Source: an uncultured Opitutales bacterium (GTDB lineage Bacteria; Verrucomicrobiota; Verrucomicrobiia; Opitutales; Coraliomargaritaceae). Taken from it: DNA of 64,000 nucleotides. Where the stretch lies: assembly GCA_937775295.1 (NCBI GenBank), contig CALKBZ010000003.1:275001-339000 (forward strand), given 5' to 3'. This document shows, piece by piece, positions 55,834 to 64,000 of the stretch. Every line of letters begins with the position of its first letter. The stretch's first letter is position 1. The notes under the pieces are model-generated. The model did not search any database. It saw only the letters and a list, made by a program, of their open reading frames with translations, and was not told the DNA's origin. The position numbers and the translations under genes are program-made.

Positions 55834-56196
55834 CTAGCCACGGATCACAATTTCGCTGACACCTTTACAGTTCGGCAGTGATTGAATTTTTTTTAGAACC
55901 GTGCGTTTACGAAACTGTAGTTCGGAGCGTAGCGTTTGGTTCGTCACCGAAACGATCAGAGTGCGGCCATCTTTGATGCGCACCGGGTTGCAGCGGCCAG
56001 CTAGGGTGCCAAAAATCTCACCCCAATGTTCGACCATGGTACGCTCGGCGCTGGGTTGTTCAAATTGGTATTTTTCTTTGAGGATGACCAGTATGTTATC
56101 CAATGGCACCGGTGGGCGCTTCGAAGAATACGTGATCGTGCGCGGGAGTCCGCGAAAGTCAGCGATGATGTCTTCGGTGTTTTTAGAGAAATTCAT
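55834..56196 (-). CDS. DciA-like protein (DUF721)
   Basis: 120 residues. The KH-like DUF721 core is visible: AERTMVEHWGEIFGTLAGRC (the W is diagnostic), NPVRIKDGRTLIVSVTNQTL, then RSELQFRKRTVLKKIQSLPN. DciA proteins operate as replicative-helicase operators in bacteria that lack DnaC/DnaI. It lies 71 bp upstream of thyA on the same strand, so a DNA-precursor/replication operon dciA-thyA-folA is plausible. Confidence 0.82.
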   Translation of the reverse strand: MNFSKNTEDIIADFRGLPRTITYSSKRPPVPLDNILVILKEKYQFEQPSAERTMVEHWGEIFGTLAGRCNPVRIKDGRTLIVSVTNQTLRSELQFRKRTVLKKIQSLPNCKGVSEIVIRG

Positions 56197-56301
56197 GGTT
56201 AGCGGCCACGTAGAGTGTTCGCAATCTGCGGCGCGGAGCCATCAAAAATGTGTTTTAAGCAGACTTTTAGTTTTTTGAAAAAAATAAGACAACAAGGGAA
56301 C

Positions 56302-56318
56302 TTGGCATGATACTTGTT
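56302..56318 (+). promoter_or_regulatory. Sigma-54-like -24/-12 promoter before small RNA copy 1
   Basis: TTGGCATGATACTTGTT agrees with the sigma-54 consensus (YTGGCACGRNNNTTGCW) at all fixed positions but two. A transcript would begin near 56328, about 15 bases before the first RNA hairpin. Copies 2 and 3 keep the ATRCTTG part but not the GG of the -24 element, so a shared sigma factor is not certain. Confidence 0.45.
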
Positions 56319-56329
56319 AAATCATCATT

Positions 56330-56418
56330 TATAAACTTTTTTCCTGTGTACAGGAGTTTGGGGTAATAAGACAAAGCAGTATGGCGCGGGGTTTAGGGGT
56401 ATTCCCCGCGCCATTTTT
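56330..56418 (+). ncRNA. Tandem structured small RNA, copy 1
   Basis: Hairpin 1 is CCTGT-GT-ACAGG (56343-56354). The conserved block GGAGTTTGGGGTAATA (56353-56368) follows, then a 14-base linker. The terminator hairpin is GGCGCGGGG / CCCCGCGCC (56383-56412) with loop TTTAGGGGTATT, then ATTTTT. This copy lacks the middle hairpin of copies 2 and 3. No ORF of note is inside. The arms of hairpin 1 and of the terminator differ from the other copies while pairing is kept, which is covariation evidence for RNA. Confidence 0.75.
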
Positions 56419-56494
56419 CTTGTTGAGTGTGTTCTTTCAAATATTTTTTCAGATTAAACAAAGTAATGCTTGCAGGAGACTGATTTTTATATTT

Positions 56495-56664
56495 CTGTTG
56501 TGGCATCAACGTTTTCTCCCGCTAGGGAGTTTGGGGTAATACAAAATCCTACTGCTTGCAGTAGGTATAAAGTAGACAATGGTTGGCGCACTTCTTAGGG
56601 GTAGGAGGTGCGCCATTTTTGTATCTAAATGCCAGCCGTGAGTTTCGAACTGCGCGGTTTTTTT
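56495..56664 (+). ncRNA. Tandem structured small RNA, copy 2
   Basis: Hairpin 1 TCCC-GCTA-GGGA (56517-56528), conserved block GGGAGTTTGGGGTAATAC, middle hairpin CCTACTGC-TT-GCAGTAGG (56548-56565), then terminator GGCGCAC / GTGCGCC (56585-56614) with TTAGGGGTA in its loop, then ATTTTT. A weaker second hairpin ending CGCGG and seven T (56636-56664) could be a back-up terminator. A promoter-like block (AATGCTTGCA, 15 bases, TATATT) lies upstream. Nearly identical to copy 3, 520 bp downstream. Confidence 0.78.
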
Positions 56665-57014
56665 GTGCCTGCCTGGGAGTGATTCGAAGTTTTTAAAGTA
56701 AGTGGGTTCTTTTGGGTGCGCACTCCCACATGGAGTAGGTGAATTGGATTACACCGATGGCCCGGCACTTGAAGGTACCCAGCTAGGTCCTGCTGTTTTT
56801 ATCGACCCGATCGTGCTGTCCATGCAGATGGGGGCTTGCGGTTGTTTGAGTCACTCTGGTTCGAGGTGTAAGCAAGCCGTCGCCGAGGTCTTCGCCTGTG
56901 GTATGTTGCGTTTTTTAAGCTGAAACTGTGTGACGTGGTTGCTTTAAAGGCTTTTTGAAATCTTTTTTAACTTATTCTGAAAATAATACTTGCAGAAGTC
57001 TAATTTCTATACTT

Positions 57015-57183
57015 TTTTCTAATCATTAGCATTTTCTCCCGCAAGGGAGTTTGGGGTAATACAAAATCCTACTGCTCGCAGTAGGTATAAAGTAGACAAT
57101 GGTTGGCGCACTTCTTAGGGGTAGGAGGTGCGCCATTTTTGTATCTAAATGCCAGCCGCGAATTTCGATATCGCGGTTTTTTT
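57015..57183 (+). ncRNA. Tandem structured small RNA, copy 3
   Basis: Hairpin 1 TCCC-GCAA-GGGA (57037-57048), the same conserved block, middle hairpin CCTACTGC-TC-GCAGTAGG, terminator GGCGCAC / GTGCGCC (57105-57134) with TTAGGGGTA in the loop and ATTTTT. A second perfect terminator follows (CCGCGA / TCGCGG, 57156-57176, then seven T). The upstream promoter-like block reads AATACTTGCA, 15 bases after CTTG, TATACT. The sequence between copies 2 and 3 (56665-57014) has no supported gene. Confidence 0.78.
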
Positions 57184-57263
57184 GTGTCGTCCGCGCTTGC
57201 GTGGGCTCGTTTCGCAAGTTGGCAAGAGGGCGCGAGTCAACTCGCACGCCACATTTCAGTTTG

Positions 57264-58313
<1,050 letters not shown>

Positions 58314-58322
58314 GGTCCGCGC

Positions 58323-58646
58323 TTACTCGCTGGTCGGCTGAGCGAGCACGAAGGGGCGCACGATCATGGCGTTGAAGTGGGCATTGCTCGCAAGCCAATG
58401 TTTGGCATGCAGTTCACCGGGTTGCACTAGATCGCCTGATTTGAGCCAGGCTTTGACCTGTACTTGGTCGTCGTTGACGAAGGCGAGGCCCGCTGTCTTG
58501 AGGTCGAGCGCGGGGTCAACGTAAATCATCGAATCAGCCTCATAGTGAGGTTTTAGATAGCTCCAGTCTACGTTGCCGGAGTATTTTTCGAGCTTTTCTT
58601 CGTCGCTGGTGTTGTCTTCTGCCGGGCTAAGTTGGTCGTTGAGCAT
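58323..58646 (-). CDS. DUF2288-family protein
   Basis: 107 residues. EKLEKYSGNVDWSYLKPHYE, then DPALDLKTAGLAFVNDDQVQ, then VKAWLKSGDLVQPGELHAKH and FNAMIVRPFVLAQP are the DUF2288 pattern. Small, soluble and of unknown role. It ends 10 bp before the dinB start on the same strand, so the two may be cotranscribed. Confidence 0.85.
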   Translation of the reverse strand: MLNDQLSPAEDNTSDEEKLEKYSGNVDWSYLKPHYEADSMIYVDPALDLKTAGLAFVNDDQVQVKAWLKSGDLVQPGELHAKHWLASNAHFNAMIVRPFVLAQPTSE

Positions 58647-58908
58647 GGCCTTGTTGTGCCAAGAAAATCCGAAAGTTTAAAGTCTGAATCCTTGGCAGAG
58701 GGAAAACAGGCAGGAATACCTTCACGTTAAGCCAGAAGTCTAATGAATATCAGCATTTTAGGCTTGCAGGAGAGGAGGCTCGACCTAATTTCTCGCGTTC
58801 CTCTCACGGTGATCTCGATCGCTGCTGGGCACTCTGCCTTGAGGGGGATATACAATAGTAATAATCTCAACCACACTGCCGCTCCGGCGCGCAGTAACAT
58901 ATATACAT

Positions 58909-60567
<1,659 letters not shown>

Positions 60568-60590
60568 GCGATCTGAGAATCTAAACTTTC

Positions 60591-60623
60591 AAAAGCCTCC
60601 AGTTCACGCTGGAGGCTTTTTTT
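60591..60623 (+). terminator. Rho-independent terminator of rpsA
   Basis: AAAAGCCTCCAG / CTGGAGGCTTTT is a 12-bp stem with a six-base loop and further T residues. Confidence 0.94.
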
Positions 60624-60639
60624 GGGTTTGGAGGGTCGC

Positions 60640-60848
60640 GTCGCATGGCCCATGCGACATCGGCGATGTCAGTAGCAGCGCCATCTTGGCGCTTTAAGTG
60701 TGGCTAGCAGAGGCGATGCCGTGAAGTAGAGCTTGGCACATTCGAGCTCTTTGGGAGGGACCGCCTCCGCGTGGTCCGTGTTTGACCTGGCACGTCTATT
60801 TCTTAGCACGCAGAAGATAATGCGGGTGACACGGAGGTCACCCCTCCC
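60640..60848. repeat. REP-like hairpin cluster, including family A copy 3
   Basis: Three inverted repeats in a row: GTCGCATG-GCC-CATGCGAC (60640-60658), AGCGCCA-TCT-TGGCGCT (60677-60693), and the long element 60753-60848 that begins GGGAGGGACCGCCTCCGCG and ends ACACGGAGGTCACCCCTCCC. The last is the best copy of the family seen at 24841 and 54225. No coding frame is supported in the gap. Confidence 0.7.
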
Positions 60849-60861
60849 AATGCTGAAAGTC

Positions 60862-61137
60862 CTAGCTATCGCGCTTACGAATCAGCACCCGGCCCTGGTA
60901 GACCCAGCGATACGGGCGGTGCTCGCCACGATTGATACGTTTGCGGGTAAACTCGAGCAGCTTTTGCTTCTTTTCGACTAGAATGGCGACGACACAGGTC
61001 ATTTCCGGCCAGATTTCTGGATCGGGCAGATCTTTGATCGCCTGCTGCAGTTGAGCCATGTTTGGAATGAACTTACTCGATTCACTTTGCTGTGAATTGG
61101 AGGAGTTGCTGGAGCTTCTTTGTGACGATCGGGGCAT
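60862..61137 (-). CDS. Small protein of unknown function next to the S1 gene
   Basis: About 91 residues from ATG 61137 (MPRSSQRSSSNSSNSQQSES); the frame is open to 61170. A Ser/Gln-rich N-terminus precedes a globular part: MAQLQQAIKDLPDPEIWPEM, then TCVVAILVEKKQKLLEFTRK, then RWVYQGRVLIRKRDS. The second half looks like a folded basic domain with Trp and Tyr. I do not recognise a family. It is convergent with rpsA, with REP elements between them. Confidence 0.6.
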   Translation of the reverse strand: MPRSSQRSSSNSSNSQQSESSKFIPNMAQLQQAIKDLPDPEIWPEMTCVVAILVEKKQKLLEFTRKRINRGEHRPYRWVYQGRVLIRKRDS

Positions 61138-61287
61138 AAATCTAATACTAAAGAGGAGTAAGGTTAGCATTTAATAATTGAAAAATATCCGAAGTTGACA
61201 ATGCAAAACGAGAAAGTGAGCGCTCTAGGCAGAATTCACTTGATCTTGTGTGCTTCCTGCTTCTTTTTTTCCGAATTGATTTGAGAT

Positions 61288-61361
<74 letters not shown>

Positions 61362-61398
61362 TCTCCTTTTACAAAAAAATCCCGTCGAGTCACGCTCG

Positions 61399-61440
61399 CC
61401 GAGGTGAAAATGGGGTCAAACGTTTAAAATAAATGTCACT
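61399..61440 (+). repeat. Copy 1 of a 40-bp direct repeat flanking the Abi region
   Basis: GAGGTGAAAATGGGGTCAAACGTTT and the following AAATAAATGTCA recur, with changes, at 63870-63912 on the same strand. This type of G-rich end (GTGAAAANGGGGNCAAACG) also borders the Y1 transposase scar near 19462. Confidence 0.6.
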
Positions 61441-61586
61441 TATAAATCGCGGGAGACTGACAGACGGTAAAGGAAGCGCTCCATCCCATAATACTGGAGT
61501 CGCTCGTTAAAGGAACGGTTGTCTTCCCTTGAGCGGTTGAGGAGACGCTGACGAACCGAGGCTGCGATGTTTTTAGGAGTCTTCAT
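61440..61586 (-). pseudogene. AbiEii toxin, truncated to its first 48 codons
   Basis: The ATG at 61586 overlaps the antitoxin stop (ATGA), exactly as in intact abiEi-abiEii operons. The start KNIAASVRQRLLNRSREDNR and then FNERLQYYGMERFLYRLSVS is the N-terminus of the nucleotidyltransferase-fold AbiEii toxin. A stop follows at SVSRDL. The catalytic GSxD and the remaining ~200 residues are absent, and the 40-bp repeat at 61399-61440 begins exactly there. The toxin is broken, probably by insertion or deletion at the repeat. Confidence 0.75.
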
Positions 61587-62176
61587 AGGGATGCTTCGAG
61601 GTAGGGGCGCATGACCTGTTCGACGCGGCAAATTCGTGCGTATTGGAGGATCTTCTTAGAATCAAATTTCATTCGGCTTCGGTAGAGCTTCAGTGCTTCC
61701 AGCACGACGTCCATCCCGATCTTGTTTCGAAACTTGAAACAGTCAGCCAGTGTTTTTTCAGGGCTGTAGACTTGCACCTTTGCTCCATCAATCATGTGCG
61801 CTTCGATTCCAGCCTTGTAGGCTTCTTCGGTGAATTGGTGGACTTGTAGTGGCGGGTAGTCTGTCGATGGCGAACGTGTGTCTCGGGGGATAGCCAGAGA
61901 TACTTCGTGCGGGATTTGAGTTGTGATTGCGTGAAATGAGAGTGCCGAGATCAGACAGACCACCGCGTTGGGGTAGCGCAGTGCAATCGCAACCAGGTCG
62001 GGGTTGCTGACGGGGGGGAGGTCGACCAGTCGATAGACGCCTCGGCTTATTGGTTCGATGACACCTTTGTCTCGGAGCGAGTAGAGCATGTAGCGACTGA
62101 TACCCCGTTCAACGGCTTCGCTCATGCGCAGCTGACCGCCGCTTTCTCTAAAAATACTGACCGGACTTGTTTTCAT
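61583..62176 (-). CDS. AbiEi antitoxin (type IV toxin-antitoxin)
   Basis: 197 residues, normal AbiEi length. The N-terminal winged helix (GGQLRMSEAVERGISRYMLY, then GVIEPISRGVYRLVDLP) would bind the operon promoter. The C-terminal AbiEi_1 domain has ALSFHAITTQIPHEVSLAIP, VYSPEKTLADCFKFRNKIGM and the helical end. It represses the operon and neutralises AbiEii. Its toxin is truncated, so it is an orphan. The 5' region (GAGGACA twice at 62194 and 62214: TCCTCACAT..TGAGGACA) holds an inverted repeat that may be its autoregulatory operator. Confidence 0.85.
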   Translation of the reverse strand: MKTSPVSIFRESGGQLRMSEAVERGISRYMLYSLRDKGVIEPISRGVYRLVDLPPVSNPDLVAIALRYPNAVVCLISALSFHAITTQIPHEVSLAIPRDTRSPSTDYPPLQVHQFTEEAYKAGIEAHMIDGAKVQVYSPEKTLADCFKFRNKIGMDVVLEALKLYRSRMKFDSKKILQYARICRVEQVMRPYLEASL

Positions 62177-62273
62177 ACGATGAAAGACGAAATGTCCTCA
62201 CATGTTAATAAGTGAGGACACTATGTCTGTTTTGGGCAACGGAGCAAGGAGATTCGAAAGGAGCTCATCTGTG

Positions 62274-62762
62274 CGGATGCAATTTTAAGGACGGGGTAAC
62301 TTCACGCAAAAGCGTCAAGGAATGTGATCAGCCCCCTGTCACCAAAGCCTCCTCCTCCCCAATCTCCCCCCTCTAGCGTAAACGGTTGTGTAAAAAATTC
62401 ATATGCAATGGCTGATGCCCCGGTCGAGGTGGTTGCAACCGTTATAGCGTATTGTATCTTCGACCAGTGTGCTCTCCTGTGAGATGAATTGACCTACAAC
62501 CGCTACGCTAGCACCCAAGGGCATAATAAAGGGCCCTGCGGGCGAGATTGGGGAGGTGATGATTAATGTGATCGGACATCAAAGATGGGGCCCAAGAAGC
62601 AAAGCTTGAGCACATCTCCCTAGCTTTGCGTCTTTGCGCCTTGAGCGCAGCGGGCGTGAGAGTTTATACGGCATCCTATCTCCCCCTACAAAGAAAACGC
62701 AGGGTAAACCCGCTCGCTACACTTTGTGATTTTTTTTTACCCCGTCCTTAAAATTGCACCCG
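62274..62762. mobile_element. MITE-like element bounded by 26-bp inverted repeats
   Basis: The ends at 62274-62299 and 62737-62762 are inverted repeats with one mismatch in 26 (core TGCAATTTTAAGGACGGGG). The 437-bp interior has no ORF but is itself palindromic: CCTCCCCAATCTC near 62360 pairs with GAGATTGGGGAGG near 62545, and CTAGCGTAAACGGTTGT near 62383 pairs with ACAACCGCTACGCTAG near 62497. It looks like a non-autonomous element or a large folded RNA/DNA structure between two Abi genes. No target duplication can be confirmed by eye. Confidence 0.65.
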
Positions 62763-62879
62763 ATAATGCTCATGGTTATAAAAAAATATTGACGAAAGAG
62801 CTCACGGATGCATTTATATACATAACACGGCCCTCGCCTCTTCCTTTGTGAACGCGGGGGTTCTTTTTTGCCTGGATGC

Positions 62880-63836
62880 CTAGATTTTCCATAAATCCCA
62901 AGTTTCCCATCCAGCAGGACAGCCCATTTCAGAGCGCGAGCGCAACTGCTTAGCTCCAGCAGGAAAATCCTTCAAATGCTCGCGGAAGCGTTCATGCCAA
63001 CAACTGTTGGGACATATTTCACGCATCAGCCATTGAAGTAAGCAAAAAAGAATAAACGGACGAGCGGTGCTCTTCGGTTGTCCGATGAAATTCGAAAGAT
63101 CTCCAGCATCGGCAGCGTCTGGAAGTTTCGGCTGATCGACCATGTTCCGATTCCACAGAAGGCTGTGATGCGCACATAAATTCCTCAAATAATTGAGTGA
63201 ACGTAGCCAGCTAGCAAAAGTGTTACCGCTTGGAATCTTGTATTTCTGAGCAATGGAGTCCCGATCCTTACGCTTCATCCCTGCGTAAAAGAGCGACATC
63301 GCACCAAAGTCCCAGACTTCAATTGCGATCCAGAAAGGCACAGGCAGGCCATATTTGGCTTTAAAGTTTTTGATGAATGGCTCCCGTGAGTAATTAATTA
63401 GGCGAGTGTTTTTTTTAAGCCAATCATCATAAGCGCTAGTGGACTTTCCCTTCTTGGTCTTTGTGAATTTACCATCCAGAAAGCTCTTATCCTGATAAGC
63501 AAAAGCGTCTCGTTCGCCGAGCAGATGAGCAATATCCACACGAATCGCCACTTCGATGCGTTCTAATGCATCCATCGCAAGCAGTCGCAGTTTTTTGTCG
63601 AACACATAGAGATTCAATGCATCGGTGAAATGCGTGCCATCTTCAAACTGGTCCAATCGTTTCTTCGGATCAGTCGAATCGATCTGCCTAAACGGATACC
63701 AATAACCACTTAATCGGTAATAGCCGATCCGATCTAAATAATTCTCGGCTGCAACGTCGTCTTCAACAAGCATCCCGCGGTCCTTCAACTGCAGCAGTTG
63801 ATCGGAGAACGAAATCCATGGTTTATTGTAGGGCAT
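62880..63836 (-). CDS. Abi_2 (AbiD/AbiF) family HEPN protein, putative phage defence
   Basis: 318 residues. KPWISFSDQLLQLKDRGMLV, then YLDRIGYYRLSGYWYPFRQI, LRLLAMDALERIEVAIRVDI and the HEPN RNase motif LRNLCAHHSLLWNRN (Rx4H) are the Abi_2 hallmarks. Family members abort phage infection or cleave tRNA/RNA. The start ATG (MPYNKPWISF) is clear. No partner gene is adjacent. With the AbiE remnant, the MITE-like element and the flanking direct repeats it forms a small defence patch at the tRNA-Cys gene. Confidence 0.88.
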   Translation of the reverse strand: MPYNKPWISFSDQLLQLKDRGMLVEDDVAAENYLDRIGYYRLSGYWYPFRQIDSTDPKKRLDQFEDGTHFTDALNLYVFDKKLRLLAMDALERIEVAIRVDIAHLLGERDAFAYQDKSFLDGKFTKTKKGKSTSAYDDWLKKNTRLINYSREPFIKNFKAKYGLPVPFWIAIEVWDFGAMSLFYAGMKRKDRDSIAQKYKIPSGNTFASWLRSLNYLRNLCAHHSLLWNRNMVDQPKLPDAADAGDLSNFIGQPKSTARPFILFCLLQWLMREICPNSCWHERFREHLKDFPAGAKQLRSRSEMGCPAGWETWDLWKI

Positions 63837-63869
63837 TCGGTGGAGATTCAGGTTTCGATGTTTTAGCGC

Positions 63870-63912
63870 GAGGTGAAAATGGCACCAAACGTTGAATTTA
63901 AATGTCAGTGTA
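63870..63912 (+). repeat. Copy 2 of the 40-bp direct repeat flanking the Abi region
   Basis: Reads CGAGGTGAAAATGGCACCAA, then ACGTTGAATTTAAATGTCAG. It aligns with 61399-61440. The two copies bracket abiEi, truncated abiEii, the MITE-like element and the Abi_2 gene. Downstream of it (to 64000) I see no gene. Confidence 0.6.
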
Positions 63913-64000
63913 ATCGCTGTGGGGTGAGTGTTGGAAGAAGTGGCATGCTGACAAGGATGAGGTGATTTGGGGTGTTTCGGATGAAGCAGCCTTTTGATCG

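Noticed and set aside
56702-56923. 73-codon open frame between small RNA copies 2 and 3
   Set aside because: No ribosome binding site, no recognisable composition or motif; the flanking RNAs explain the conserved parts.
58740-58908. Leader of rpsA as a possible autoregulatory RNA or riboswitch
   Set aside because: I see no clear hairpin or conserved motif that would support one.
62274-62762. Possible integron attC site or CRISPR leader because of nested palindromes
   Set aside because: No attC core sites (GTTRRRY pairs) and no regularly spaced repeats or spacers. I see no CRISPR array anywhere in the window.

Overview
The window reads as chromosomal DNA of a free-living Gram-negative bacterium, most likely an opitutal verrucomicrobium of the Puniceicoccales/Coraliomargarita type. 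This is inferred from gene content, not from a marker search: a MurC-MurB fusion and a divergent FtsZ in a partial division/cell-wall cluster, a DUF3516 helicase, PEP-CTERM-like remnants, SCO1 proteins with a CX5C motif, and many decayed REP-associated Y1 transposases. GC content is moderate and genes are fairly dense, but several intergenic stretches are full of gene remnants.

Layout. 1-1360: end of a KDG kinase and a KDPG aldolase (Entner-Doudoroff/uronate catabolism). 1445-10065: an ArsR-methyltransferase fusion, a DMT exporter, a PutP-type symporter, a TerB/DnaJ protein and an ABC exporter, separated by remnants of Y1 transposases and of a secreted repeat protein. 10114-10535: aldo/keto reductase pseudogene. 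10732-19441: a zinc-starvation island (see below). 19569-24251: transposase scar, then an RND efflux permease and its membrane fusion protein. 24443-36755: tRNA-Phe, housekeeping and hypothetical genes (Sel1-repeat protein, DUF3516 helicase, YchJ, purple acid phosphatase, GIY-YIG, tRNA-Arg, HPF, SDR, RluA, DUF445). 36878-49525: a DUF481 outer-membrane protein divergent from murD-lysM-ftsW-murG-murC/murB-ddl-ftsQ-ftsA-ftsZ. 49584-53619: SCO1, a His/Met-rich membrane-anchored protein, a trypsin-like protease and a second DMT exporter. 53738-60567: DUF805, folA, thyA, dciA-like, three related small RNAs, dinB, DUF2288 and ribosomal protein S1. 60590-64000: REP hairpins, tRNA-Cys, a broken AbiE toxin-antitoxin pair, an inverted-repeat-bounded element and an Abi_2 HEPN protein.

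The most notable region is 10732-19441. A flavoprotein with a C-terminal CCxxCxC tail, a FeoB-like GTPase/permease, two COG0523 metallochaperone GTPases, a CysRS, a YidD-like protein, a stand-alone RibD deaminase domain and a HisI share three copies of one 25-bp dyad (ideal half-site TTTAATGAAA, 5-bp spacer, TTTCATTAAA). One copy stands before each of the three transcription units. CysRS, HisI and RibD are zinc enzymes. The HisI has lost one zinc-binding cysteine, and the YidD-like protein has lost a family cysteine and its histidines. This matches the Zur-regulated paralog replacement strategy known for COG0523 loci, with gene partners that look new.

The second notable region is 56302-57183. 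Three tandem structured RNAs lie on the + strand. Each has a 5' hairpin whose arms covary between copies, a conserved GGAGTTTGGGGTAATA block, and a terminator hairpin with TTAGGGGTA in its loop. I cannot match them to a known RNA family.
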